Source of the DNA: an uncultured Clostridia bacterium
GTDB lineage: Bacteria; Bacillota; Clostridia; TANB77; CAG-508
DNA: 48,535 nt
Direction of reading: 5' to 3'
Assembly (NCBI GenBank): GCA_947599995.1
Contig: CANQFW010000001.1
Span: 1-48,535 of the forward strand
Part shown: one piece after another, positions 1 through 8,400 of the stretch
Numbering within the stretch: the stretch's first letter is position 1
Layout: each line of letters begins with the position of its first letter
Translations under genes and position numbers: made by a program
The notes under the pieces: generated by a model
What the model was told of the DNA's origin: nothing
Seen by the model: the letters and a program-made list of their open reading frames with translations, nothing else
Databases searched by the model: none

Positions 1-1
1 A

Positions 2-70
2 AAAGACTATTCATTACAACAAATTCAGAAAATGATTGAAGAACAACCCGGATTTGATATAAATAATTAG
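2..70 (+). CDS. 3' end of an unidentified gene (partial)
   Basis: An open frame enters from the left edge and stops at TAG 68-70, giving 22 residues ending in EEQPGFDINN. The tail is hydrophilic with no motif, so no function is offered. Its frame is open from base 2, which fits the end of a longer protein, but 22 residues are too few to exclude chance. Confidence 0.35.
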   Translation, partial: KDYSLQQIQKMIEEQPGFDINN

Positions 71-138
71 CTAACACATGTATTTTATATAAGTTAGTAT
101 AAACTTTTAGTAGAGATATTTTAGAAAAAAATTGAATA

Positions 139-202
139 AGAGATACCGATTTGATAGAATATTTTTACAAAACAAAACCCAATATTCAAAGGAGGTATCT
201 CT
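139..202 (+). repeat. Two-part inverted repeat enclosing an orphan SD
   Basis: AGAGATACC (139-147) pairs with GGTATCTCT (194-202), and inside it GAATATT (157-163) pairs with AATATTC (181-187), making a long two-helix hairpin. A strong SD-like AAAGGAGG (188-195) lies at the base of the outer arm, but no credible reading frame follows it; only very short frames occur before the gene at 306. It may be a leftover leader of a lost gene or a terminator of the upstream gene. Confidence 0.45.
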
Positions 203-305
203 AATATAAAATATTCGTGAAATATAATGCATAAATGTTGACTTCTATGTTTAGTAATGGTATAAAAAATATAGAACAATAAATTTTAAAAAATTGGAGA
301 AGTAT

Positions 306-1094
306 ATGGGAGAAATTTTAGAAGAATTTGAAAAAAGAAAAAGTAATTTAATTAGATATAAAGTTACATTAGAAGAAATTTTAAAAAATGCAATCGATAA
401 ATATAATAGCATTCAATCAAGTGAAATAGATAAAAAAGAAGCAAGATTAAAAGTAGCACAAAACATAATTTTCATTAGAAAAAATGCTCTTGCACAAGTT
501 GAAGACCAATTAAAATTTTTAAGACCAAGTGATGAAAAAGATATGGAATATAGATTAAGACAATATTATGAATTTTCAAAGAGAATGAAAGACTTAGTTC
601 CAGAAGACTTACCGTTAAGGTTTCATGGTTGTCCAATATACACAGCAAAACACATTATAGAAAGTGGAGAAATATCATCATCTGTTGATAGACTTGGAAT
701 AGAAACTAGTTATGATACACAAGGTCAAATATCAGTAACTACAAAAGATACATTAGATACTACTATACATAGTTATACTAATTTAACTGAAAAATTTTTA
801 CCTTCTGGTTGTATATTTGTGTTATTGCCAAAAGATGAAATAGATGCAAAAGCGGGTGATTCTATGTTAATGGGAAATGTAAATTTTAAACAAGAGCCTA
901 ATAGATTATATGGAATTATAACAACCCCAGAAAATATCGAAAAAGTGAGTCAATGGGCTAAAGTAAGTGGAATTGATTTAAGCAAAATCCATGATTTTGA
1001 TGAATTTTCCAAATCATTTGAAAGGCAAAAAGATGATATAAAAATAAATCAACCATCAAGAAATTATGTTACACAAGATGATCTAGAAATTTAA
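306..1094 (+). CDS. Hypothetical protein with possible ADP-ribosyltransferase-like C-terminal half
   Basis: 262 residues. A TTG 12 bases upstream is in frame, but ATG 306 is chosen because GGAGA at 296-300 sits at proper SD distance from it. Residues 1-95 are charged and helical, probably coiled coil. The rest is a compact alpha/beta domain with the ordered blocks LRFHGCP, HIIESGEISSS, DRLG, GQISVTT, SGCIFVLLP and LYGIITTPEN. The pattern 'FHG...IIESG' recalls folds of the ADP-ribosyltransferase/KptA/DarT type, but I cannot confirm catalytic residues, so this is inference only. It precedes ackA and the zeta modules but has its own SD and about 275 bp of spacer after it. No signal peptide or membrane segment is visible. 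Confidence 0.55.
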   Translation: MGEILEEFEKRKSNLIRYKVTLEEILKNAIDKYNSIQSSEIDKKEARLKVAQNIIFIRKNALAQVEDQLKFLRPSDEKDMEYRLRQYYEFSKRMKDLVPEDLPLRFHGCPIYTAKHIIESGEISSSVDRLGIETSYDTQGQISVTTKDTLDTTIHSYTNLTEKFLPSGCIFVLLPKDEIDAKAGDSMLMGNVNFKQEPNRLYGIITTPENIEKVSQWAKVSGIDLSKIHDFDEFSKSFERQKDDIKINQPSRNYVTQDDLEI

Positions 1095-1267
1095 ATTTCA
1101 AAGAGGAATTTAATAAAGTACCACAAGATATGTAGTAAATTAACTTTCATAAAAATATATTAATGATGTAAGGAGAACTGAAATTTGAAAAAATAACAAT
1201 GGGGAAAAAATGAAAGTTTCTAGCAATATTGTTGAAATTTTATGCTATCCATATATAACAGTTGATA

Positions 1268-1296
1268 TTGACTTAAATTATTAAATTTGTTATAAT
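1268..1296 (+). promoter_or_regulatory. SigA-type promoter of ackA
   Basis: TTGACT (1268-1273), a 17-bp spacer and TATAAT (1291-1296) lie about 70 bp before the ackA start. The region 1095-1267 before it holds an SD-like AAGGAG followed only by a three-codon frame and nothing else I can assign. Confidence 0.75.
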
Positions 1297-1368
1297 ATCG
1301 ACATCATTAGTTTGTAAACATATAATTCAAAAAAATATTATATAAGGAAAATAGGAAAGGAAAAAGTT

Positions 1369-2565
1369 ATGAAAATTTTAGTTGTAAATTGTGGGAGTTC
1401 TTCTTTAAAATATCAATTAATAAATATGGAAGATGAAAGTGTTTTAGCAAAAGGAAATTTTGAAAGAATAGGAGAGAAAGAAGCTTTTTTAACTCACAAA
1501 GTAAATGGAAATGCATATGTTATCAAAAAGGCAGTTACAAATCATACAGAAGCATTAGAAGTAATATTGAAACAGTTTATGAAAGAAGAGTATAAAGTAA
1601 TTGATTCTCTTAAAGAAATTGATGCAGTAGGACATAGAATTGTACATGGAGGAGAGATATTTGATAAATCTGTATTAATAGACGAAGACGTAATTAGTAA
1701 AATAGAGGAATGTGCAAGTTTAGCTCCATTACATAACCCTGCTGCTATACTTGGAATTATAGCATGCCAAAAAGAAATGCCAGGGGTCCCAATGTGTGCA
1801 GTATTCGATACAGCGTTCCATCAAACAATGCCTGTAGAAAATTACATTTATCCAATACCATATGAATTTTATGAGAAATATAGAATTAGAAAATATGGAG
1901 CACATGGTACATCACATCAATATGTCTCAAAAATAGCATCAAAATTAGAAGGTAAACCAATAGAAAACTTAAAAATTGTAACATGTCACTTAGGACAAGG
2001 TGCAAGCATTACTGCTATAGATGGAGGAAAATCTATTGATACATCTATGGGACTATCTCCACTTGGTGGAATCCCAATGGTTACACGTTCAGGAGATCTA
2101 GATCCATCTGTTGTTACAGATATTATGGAAAGAGAAAATTTAACAGCCAAAGATGTAAATACATTATTAAATAAGAAATCTGGTTTATATGGTATTACAG
2201 GATTAAATCCAGATTTTAGAGAAATAGAACTTGCCTCTTATGAAAATGATAAACCAAAAGCACGTATTGCAATTGAATTATTCACAAAAACGATTGCACA
2301 ATTTATTGCAAAATATGCTGTATCTATGGGAGGAATAGATGTTGTTGTATTTACAGGTGGAATTGGCGAAAATCAAATAAATATCAGAAAAAAAATCTGT
2401 AATTACTTAGCTTTTATGGGATTAATAATTGATGAAGAAGCAAATAATGTAAAAGGGAAGGAAACATTAATTACCAAAAATGAATCTAAAATAAAAGCAT
2501 ATATTATTCCAACAAACGAAGAACTTGTAATTGCAAGAGATACAAAAGATTTAATTAAAAAATAG
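1369..2565 (+). CDS. ackA: Acetate kinase
   Basis: Transfers phosphate between acetyl phosphate and ADP, yielding ATP and acetate: the energy-conserving last step of acetogenic fermentation, in the cytosol. 398 residues, the usual length. Family blocks appear in order: NCGSSSLKY at the N terminus (ASKHA fold), GHRIVHGGE, FDTAFHQTMP, YGAHGTSH, HLGQGAS, TRSGDLDP and FTGGIGEN. Two blocks depart from the common form (HLGNGAS and PLEGL-MGTRSGD): here N is Q and the second reads SPLGGIPMVTRSGD, so this is a divergent subgroup though the catalytic core is kept. SD GGAAAGG precedes ATG 1369. No pta gene is beside it; instead the toxin modules begin 20 bp downstream and may be read from the same promoter. 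Confidence 0.95.
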   Translation: MKILVVNCGSSSLKYQLINMEDESVLAKGNFERIGEKEAFLTHKVNGNAYVIKKAVTNHTEALEVILKQFMKEEYKVIDSLKEIDAVGHRIVHGGEIFDKSVLIDEDVISKIEECASLAPLHNPAAILGIIACQKEMPGVPMCAVFDTAFHQTMPVENYIYPIPYEFYEKYRIRKYGAHGTSHQYVSKIASKLEGKPIENLKIVTCHLGQGASITAIDGGKSIDTSMGLSPLGGIPMVTRSGDLDPSVVTDIMERENLTAKDVNTLLNKKSGLYGITGLNPDFREIELASYENDKPKARIAIELFTKTIAQFIAKYAVSMGGIDVVVFTGGIGENQINIRKKICNYLAFMGLIIDEEANNVKGKETLITKNESKIKAYIIPTNEELVIARDTKDLIKK

Positions 2566-2585
2566 TAACGAAAAGAGGTACTTTT

Positions 2586-2789
2586 ATGCAAGAACATGTA
2601 CAATTAGAGGTATCATTAGAAGTAATTATGGCTGAAATAGCAAAAACGATGTTTCATCTTACTGAAGTAAATGATAAGAAAGAACAAAAAGAAATAGAAG
2701 AAAAATTAGAAATGCTAATAGGTTTGCAAGAAAACGCATACAAAGGAAATAGACAAGCAATTTTAAAAATATTAAATAGGAAGTTTTAA
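2586..2789 (+). CDS. Small putative antitoxin, zeta module 1
   Basis: 67 residues, acidic and helical, with no membrane segment. It starts 20 bp after ackA behind GAGGT and ends 2 bp before a zeta-type kinase. Its layout matches the second small protein at 3807: IAK, then a T-rich turn, a K/E-rich helix and a closing 'Y-x-GN-x-x-I-x-K' segment, so the two are probably duplicates. Position before the toxin, size and charge resemble epsilon-type antitoxins, though I see no clear sequence match to epsilon; the role is inferred from the neighbour. Confidence 0.6.
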   Translation: MQEHVQLEVSLEVIMAEIAKTMFHLTEVNDKKEQKEIEEKLEMLIGLQENAYKGNRQAILKILNRKF

Positions 2790-2791
2790 AT

Positions 2792-3805
2792 ATGGAAAGA
2801 AGAAAAATTTCAATAGATACATATTACAAAATTATAAAAATTTTGCCAGAAAAAATTAAAAATATGTTACCTGAAGAACCACTAAAATTATTAGAATATG
2901 CAACAAGGGTAAAAAAAATGCAAGTGTCTTCTAATGTAGATAAAGATACAGAAAAATTAATGCAAGAGCATTTGTTAAGTGATGAAGAATATTTAAGAAC
3001 TTTTTATTATGTAATGGCAATCAGTTTTTACCATAAGAAACCAGTTGTTAATCCTAATTTAACAATTGTTGCTGCTCAAACTGGTAGTGGGAAAAGTAAT
3101 TTAACGGCTAAAATTTTAAGAGAAAATGATAATTATATATTTGTAGATTCAGATAAATATAAACATTATCGCTTTGATGCTATAGATATCTCAAAGAAAT
3201 ATCCTTTATTATATCCTTTCCTAACAGGACCGGATGCCTATGATCATGCTGAAAATATTTATTCTTATGCATTAGATCATCAATATAATATAATTAAAGA
3301 AACGGCTCCATCTTGCAAAAAGGGATTACTTGAAGTAGATATAAATGAATTAAAACAAAAAAATTATACCATATCTTTAAATATATTAGCTGTTAGTTCC
3401 CTTAATAGTTCTTTATCAACTCATGAAAGATATGAATTGCAAATTATAAGTGAATTACAAACGGCAAAATTAACAGGTTTACAAAGACATAATGAGTCAT
3501 ATGATTCATTAATCCCCAATGTAGAAGAAGCTATTAAAAATAAAGAAATTGAAGTTATAAAGATATATAAAAGAGGAATACTTGAAGAGGAATTTAATCC
3601 TATTCTTCTTTATCCTACTTTGGAATATAAAACTCCAATAGATGCAATAGCTGAGGAAAGAAAAAAAGATTTGTATAAAACTAAAAAAGAGTTTAAAAAA
3701 AGATATGAATTTATATTAAATCAAATGAATAAACGTTTAGCACCAAAAGAACAATACGAGCAATTAGAGAAAATAAAAAAGAACTATACGAGTAGAGGAG
3801 AATGA
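2792..3805 (+). CDS. Zeta-toxin family P-loop kinase, module 1
   Basis: 337 residues. Zeta toxins phosphorylate UDP-N-acetylglucosamine (or related sugar nucleotides) and block wall synthesis. Visible hallmarks: Walker A AAQTGSGKS (about 94-102), the substrate-site block FVDSDKYK with Asp about 121, the acidic strand IIKETAPS with Glu about 170, and HERYE near 215, which matches the arginine of the phosphate site. A roughly 85-residue helical N-terminal extension precedes the kinase core, and a basic coiled tail follows it. It starts 2 bp after the small putative antitoxin, so translation is probably coupled. The family assignment is firm; the exact substrate is not. Confidence 0.8.
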   Translation: MERRKISIDTYYKIIKILPEKIKNMLPEEPLKLLEYATRVKKMQVSSNVDKDTEKLMQEHLLSDEEYLRTFYYVMAISFYHKKPVVNPNLTIVAAQTGSGKSNLTAKILRENDNYIFVDSDKYKHYRFDAIDISKKYPLLYPFLTGPDAYDHAENIYSYALDHQYNIIKETAPSCKKGLLEVDINELKQKNYTISLNILAVSSLNSSLSTHERYELQIISELQTAKLTGLQRHNESYDSLIPNVEEAIKNKEIEVIKIYKRGILEEEFNPILLYPTLEYKTPIDAIAEERKKDLYKTKKEFKKRYEFILNQMNKRLAPKEQYEQLEKIKKNYTSRGE

Positions 3806-3806
3806 A

Positions 3807-4031
3807 ATGGAAGATATTGATATAGATATTAATATGGAAAGAGCTATTAATATTGTTATGGATAATATAGCTAAATTAACTAAAAAATTTTCAGTTACAA
3901 AAGATGAAAAAGAAAGCAATGAATTAAAGGACAAAATTAATATATTAAATAAAATAAAAGATGAAATATATCTTGGAAACGAAAATATTATAAAAAAAGT
4001 TATAGAAAAAAATTATAAAGGAATGATATAA
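3807..4031 (+). CDS. Small putative antitoxin, zeta module 2
   Basis: 74 residues, highly acidic at the start (DIDIDINME), then helical and K/E-rich, ending in a segment with Y-LGN and an Ile/Lys-rich helix like the small protein at 2586. One base separates it from the first zeta gene and one from the second, so all four genes form one translational run. Taken as the partner of the second kinase by position; family not recognised from sequence alone. Confidence 0.6.
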   Translation: MEDIDIDINMERAINIVMDNIAKLTKKFSVTKDEKESNELKDKINILNKIKDEIYLGNENIIKKVIEKNYKGMI

Positions 4032-4032
4032 A

Positions 4033-5118
4033 ATGGATGACAAAATTGTTAGAAATATAAGTGAAGATAGTTTAAATGCTGTATTATCAAAATTAAACCC
4101 GGAATTTATAAGAGATTTACCTACTTCTCCTAAGGAACTTTTAAAGTATGCAACGAGAAGAACAGACCCAGTAATTTCCGAGAATATTACATATTCTCTT
4201 GGACAATCTATGCTATCGCATAGATTATCCGATGAAGATTACTTAATTGCTTTCTTACAAGTTATTCATACATTTTTTTCTAATAAAAAAACATCTGACA
4301 ACCCAGAGGCTTCTATTTTAGTATCACAAACAGGTGCAGGAAAAACTAATTTAAGAGCTTTAATACTAAAAGAAAAACCTAATACTATAATTATTAATCC
4401 AGATTTATATAAAAAGTTTAATCCTCAAGTCAAAAAAATATTAAAAGAAGATCCAACACATTTTGGTGCTCTTACTGGAATTGATTCATATGACCATGCT
4501 AATAATATTAGAAATTATGCAATAGAAAATAATTATGATATTTTATTTGAATGTGCTCCATCAGAAAAGCAAGGATTAATAGGAATAGACCTGGAACAAT
4601 TAAATAGTAAAAATTATAATACTCAGTTTTATATTCTGGCAGTAGGAGATTTAATAAGTTCTTTAGCTATACACTATAGGTATGAACATGAATTAAAAGA
4701 TTCTATAAATTTAGGACAAACAAAACTAACAGACTTGAAAAGACATGATGATTCATATAAAGGAGTAATAAATGCATTAAGAGAATTGCCTCCAGAAAAA
4801 GTTAATATATTTGTAAGAGGGCCTAAAAAAAATCCAATACCTAAAAAAATAACAGAACATAGCCAAAAAAAGCAATTGTCAGTAGTTGATCATATTAATT
4901 GTTTGTTACGTGAAAGAGAAAAATCAAATTATGATTATATATTTAGTAATGGTGATTTTAATTTCCAAAGAGATTATAATTTTATAAAAGCATCTATGGA
5001 AAAGAGAGGAGCACCAGAAATGCAAATTCAACAATTAACAGAAATATATAATAGATACATAACTTTTTTAAATTATATGAAATATAAAAATGAAAGTGAA
5101 AATAATATGATTTTATAG
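4033..5118 (+). CDS. Zeta-toxin family P-loop kinase, module 2
   Basis: 361 residues, a clear but distant duplicate of the kinase at 2792. It has Walker A SQTGAGKTN (98-106, Lys 104), INPDLYKK with Asp 124 at the general-base position (the first Asp of the usual D-x-D is Asn here), FECAPS with Glu 173, and HYRYE. The shared blocks 'TGxDxYDHAxNI' and 'TxLxRHxxSY' lie at the same spacing in both copies. The two kinases differ enough that the pairs are probably not interchangeable. A strong terminator follows at once, closing the operon. No sign of frame damage in either copy. Confidence 0.8.
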   Translation: MDDKIVRNISEDSLNAVLSKLNPEFIRDLPTSPKELLKYATRRTDPVISENITYSLGQSMLSHRLSDEDYLIAFLQVIHTFFSNKKTSDNPEASILVSQTGAGKTNLRALILKEKPNTIIINPDLYKKFNPQVKKILKEDPTHFGALTGIDSYDHANNIRNYAIENNYDILFECAPSEKQGLIGIDLEQLNSKNYNTQFYILAVGDLISSLAIHYRYEHELKDSINLGQTKLTDLKRHDDSYKGVINALRELPPEKVNIFVRGPKKNPIPKKITEHSQKKQLSVVDHINCLLREREKSNYDYIFSNGDFNFQRDYNFIKASMEKRGAPEMQIQQLTEIYNRYITFLNYMKYKNESENNMIL

Positions 5119-5119
5119 G

Positions 5120-5159
5120 AAAACAAGAATATGAGCTTTGTTATCATATTCTTGTTTTT
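5120..5159 (+). terminator. Strong intrinsic terminator after the toxin operon
   Basis: A perfect 15-bp stem (5120-5134 with 5144-5158), a 9-base loop and a T-rich end. It would also work for transcripts from the reverse gene at 5281. The remaining spacer to 5280 shows nothing further. Confidence 0.85.
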
Positions 5160-5280
5160 AAATTCATTTATGTAATAAAAAACATAAATATCGAGAATGC
5201 TTTAAAAGTAGAAAGAAGAAAATCAATTGAAAACGCAAGATAAAAATTATTGCCTGCAGCGTCATTAATGTTTACTACAA

Positions 5281-5955
5281 TTAATCTCTTTCTCCTTTTT
5301 CTACTATTCTTATCTGATTATTTTTTGAATATATATTATAAAAGAAATCATTTTTATTTATGCGACCTAAAATTTTTTTCTTAAGTTTTTCAGAATTTCC
5401 TCTAGTTTTTGAATCTATGTCTAAATTTTCTATACTTTTAAGTTCTTTTAATATAAAAGAATCTTCCATATTAGTTAATTTTGATGCATTTTCTGAATCG
5501 ATAGTTGAGCTCACGGCATCTTTCTTTATTAATAATAAATCAGAATAATCATTACTTATATCATTCATCGTATTAATAAGTGATGAGATATTTTTTGAGC
5601 AAACCTTTAAAAGTGAAAGATAAATCTGATAATCTTCTTTAGAAAGATTATTTTGAATTTTATTAGCAAAATCTGGTTTATATTTTCTAATTTGATTAAA
5701 GGTTTGTTCCCTAAACTCTAGTTCTTTTACAAGTTTTTTATATGCTATTTGCGACTCTTTAATTGTTGATTGTGCAATTTTTTTATTATTTATATATTGA
5801 TCCATTGACATGGTCATAGTTTTATAAGGTATAGGCAAATATATAATAGAATCCAAATTATTTAAAACAAAACCTGTATCATAGTGAATAATTAGTTTCT
5901 TAATACATTGTGAAAGATAAACTTGAAAGATAGATTGTTTCATAATATTTTCCAT
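5281..5955 (-). CDS. Hypothetical helical protein
   Basis: 224 residues from ATG at 5955; an in-frame ATG at 5997 exists but only 5955 has a good SD (GGAGG, about 8 nt away). The protein looks all-helical, with Lys/Asn-rich sequence, a weakly hydrophobic start and no membrane segment, catalytic motif or metal ligands that I can see. It points toward the toxin operon and stops about 120 bp from its terminator. The family is not recognised. Confidence 0.65.
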   Translation of the reverse strand: MENIMKQSIFQVYLSQCIKKLIIHYDTGFVLNNLDSIIYLPIPYKTMTMSMDQYINNKKIAQSTIKESQIAYKKLVKELEFREQTFNQIRKYKPDFANKIQNNLSKEDYQIYLSLLKVCSKNISSLINTMNDISNDYSDLLLIKKDAVSSTIDSENASKLTNMEDSFILKELKSIENLDIDSKTRGNSEKLKKKILGRINKNDFFYNIYSKNNQIRIVEKGERD

Positions 5956-6036
5956 TTTAATTCCTCCAATATAGTTTATTATAATGTATTTATCCAATTA
6001 TGTCAATTTCTTCAAAATATTACAATAAATTATAGC

Positions 6037-6065
6037 TTGACAAAACGTATAAAATATAATAATAT
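6037..6065 (+). promoter_or_regulatory. Promoter of trpS
   Basis: TTGACA (6037-6042), 17 bp, TAATAT (6060-6065). The leader to the start codon is only about 30 nt, too short for a T-box. Confidence 0.65.
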
Positions 6066-6101
6066 AGTTTCAAAAAAGCTTAAAATAAAGGAGTTTTTGT
6101 T

Positions 6102-7091
6102 ATGAAAAGAATATTAAGTGGCATTCAACCATCAGGAAAATTGACATTAGGAAATTATTTAGGGGCATTAAGAAATTGGGTAAATATTCAAAATGAATAT
6201 GATTGTATGTTCTTTGTGGCAGACCTTCATTCAATTACTGTTACTCAAGATCCAAAAACACTTAATGAAAATATAAAGAGAATAATAATGCAATACATAG
6301 CATGTGGACTTGATCCGAATAAAAGTACAATTTTCATTCAATCACATGTACATGAGCATGCAGAGCTGGGGTGGATTTTAAATAATTCAACATACATGGG
6401 TGAATTAGGCAGAATGACCCAATACAAAGATAAATCTGCAAAACAGCAAAATATAAAGGTTGGATTATTTGATTATCCTGTACTTATGGCAGCTGATATA
6501 CTTTTATATGATGCAGATTATGTACCAGTAGGTGAGGATCAAAGACAACATTTAGAAATGACAAAAACTATAGCGAAAAGATTTAATGCACAATATGGAG
6601 AGACATTTAAAATTCCAGAGCCTTATATATTAAAAGAAGGTGCAAAAATTATGAGTCTTCAAGACCCAAGTAAGAAAATGTCTAAGTCAGATAGTAATCC
6701 TAATGCATATATTTCTTTATTTGACGAAAAAGATGTAATAATAAAGAAATTTAGAAGAGCAGTTACAGACTCTCTAAATACAGTAAGGTATTCAGATGAG
6801 CAACCAGGAATTAAAAATCTTATCAATATATACTCATGTATAACTGGCAAGAATATTCAAGAAATTGAAACAGAATTTGAAGGAACAGGATACGGAAAAT
6901 TTAAAGATACAGTTGCAGATTCTGTTGCAAACAAAATTTTAAGTATACAAGAAAAATACAATCAACTTAACAAGCCTGAAAATGAAAACATTATAAAAGA
7001 AGTATATCAGAAAGGTTGTGAGAGGGCATCAAGCATAGCAAGTAATAAACTTAAACATGTCTATAAATCAGTGGGATTTGTCGTTGATTAA
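6102..7091 (+). CDS. trpS: Tryptophan-tRNA ligase
   Basis: Charges tRNA-Trp with tryptophan using ATP; class I synthetase, cytosolic. 329 residues, standard for the bacterial enzyme. The HIGH-type signature is within GIQPSGKLTLGNYLGA near the N terminus, and the KMSKS loop reads KKMSKSD at about residue 197. Other family blocks seen: FFVADLHSIT, NNSTYMGELGRMTQ, YPVLMAADILLY and PVGEDQRQHLE. SD AAAGGAG lies 9 nt before ATG 6102. Single gene with its own promoter. Confidence 0.96.
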   Translation: MKRILSGIQPSGKLTLGNYLGALRNWVNIQNEYDCMFFVADLHSITVTQDPKTLNENIKRIIMQYIACGLDPNKSTIFIQSHVHEHAELGWILNNSTYMGELGRMTQYKDKSAKQQNIKVGLFDYPVLMAADILLYDADYVPVGEDQRQHLEMTKTIAKRFNAQYGETFKIPEPYILKEGAKIMSLQDPSKKMSKSDSNPNAYISLFDEKDVIIKKFRRAVTDSLNTVRYSDEQPGIKNLINIYSCITGKNIQEIETEFEGTGYGKFKDTVADSVANKILSIQEKYNQLNKPENENIIKEVYQKGCERASSIASNKLKHVYKSVGFVVD

Positions 7092-7104
7092 ATCAATTTT
7101 TATA

Positions 7105-7133
7105 TTGCTATTTCCATAAAAATTTGCTAAAAT
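7105..7133 (+). promoter_or_regulatory. Promoter of the transglutaminase-like gene
   Basis: TTGCTA (7105-7110), 17 bp, TAAAAT (7128-7133), about 40 bp before the start codon. Confidence 0.5.
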
Positions 7134-7171
7134 AATATTAGTGAAACATATGATGAAAGGAAAATATAAAG

Positions 7172-8314
7172 ATGAAAAATAAAATTTCAAATTTTATATC
7201 TTGTTTATTAATAATAATATTAGTATTATTTATAATATCAACAGGAATAATAATATATGTGACGATAAATTCCGAATCAAGTGATGTGATATATGAATTC
7301 GTTGGAGAAGAAAATATATCTAAAGATGATGAAATTGAAACATCAGTTAGGGAAAAAGAATCAAATGAAAGTATAAGTGAAAAAATAAAACAATTATTTA
7401 ATACGACTAATGAATCACAAGAAACATATAATTATTCGACTCAAAATTCGGAAGAAAAATTTTTTTATGAACAATTAAATAGCTATGAAAAAAAAATATA
7501 TAATGGGCTACAAGAAAATAAAAATAATTTAAGATCAGGCACATATGTAATAAACTATGAAAATACTTTTTCAAATATATTAAATAAAGAAAATGGAAGC
7601 GAACTTTTAGGTAACTATTACCAAACAGCAGTAGAAGCATTTACACATGATAATTCAGATTTGTTTTTTTTAAATGTAAACAAATTATATTTAAATATAG
7701 AGACAACAAAAAGGTTTGGAAGTACAACATATAAAGTATACATTGCTCCAAAGGCAAATGAAAATTATTATGCAGATGGATTTTCATCACAAGAACAAGT
7801 GGAAGTTGCTATGAATAAAATAGAAGATACAAAAAATAAATTAGTAAGTACACTTTCAGGAAATAAATATAAAGATATATTGAAGATACATGATTACTTA
7901 ATAGATAATATAGAATACGATCAAACATATAATTCAATAGGTGCTTATAGCATATATGGTGCATTAGTAAAAAAAACAGCAGTATGTGAGGGATATGCAA
8001 AAGCATATAAATATCTACTAAATTCAGCAGGTATAGAATGTGAAATTTTGCAAGGAACTGCAAATAATTCATCTGGAAATACTGAAAGCCACGCATGGAA
8101 TGCAGTATATTTGGATAATAAATGGTATTTAGTAGACGTAACCTGGGATGATCCAATTATAATTGGTGGGGGAATTTTAACAAAAGGAAATAGGTATAAA
8201 TATTTTTTAAAGGGTTCAGATACATTTAAAGCAGATCATAGAGAAGAATATCAATTTACTGAAGGTGGTAAGGTTTTTTCATATCCAGAAATAAGTATTT
8301 ACGATTATAAATAA
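7172..8314 (+). CDS. Membrane-anchored transglutaminase-like protein
   Basis: 380 residues. Residues 8-31 form one membrane segment with short basic N terminus, so the bulk lies outside the cell. Residues 40-95 are a Ser/Glu-rich spacer. The C-terminal third is a transglutaminase-like (papain-fold) domain with the triad visible: Cys 272 in AVCEGYAKA, His 307 in SHAWNAV and Asp 322 in VDVTWDD. Such bacterial domains act as peptidases or peptide cross-linkers at the surface; which applies here cannot be told. A helical region (about 205-255) before the Cys is usual for the family. Monocistronic, ending in a strong hairpin. Confidence 0.85.
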   Translation: MKNKISNFISCLLIIILVLFIISTGIIIYVTINSESSDVIYEFVGEENISKDDEIETSVREKESNESISEKIKQLFNTTNESQETYNYSTQNSEEKFFYEQLNSYEKKIYNGLQENKNNLRSGTYVINYENTFSNILNKENGSELLGNYYQTAVEAFTHDNSDLFFLNVNKLYLNIETTKRFGSTTYKVYIAPKANENYYADGFSSQEQVEVAMNKIEDTKNKLVSTLSGNKYKDILKIHDYLIDNIEYDQTYNSIGAYSIYGALVKKTAVCEGYAKAYKYLLNSAGIECEILQGTANNSSGNTESHAWNAVYLDNKWYLVDVTWDDPIIIGGGILTKGNRYKYFLKGSDTFKADHREEYQFTEGGKVFSYPEISIYDYK

Positions 8315-8370
8315 AAATATTAGTGCAAGCATTAAAGTAAATTTTATGTACTTGCACTAATATTTATTTA
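8315..8370 (+). terminator. Bidirectional intrinsic terminator
   Basis: Perfect 15-bp stem: 8315-8329 pairs with 8351-8365, with a 21-base loop. It lies between the converging transglutaminase-like gene and dapA and has A/T tracts on both sides, so it can serve both strands. Confidence 0.8.
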
Positions 8371-8400
8371 CATTTTTTTGATATAATTAATTAGTAGATA

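Noticed and set aside
6000..6101. T-box or riboswitch before trpS, and likewise before aspS (46680-46775)
   Set aside because: The leaders between promoter and start are only about 30 nt, with no T-box core sequence or specifier stem.
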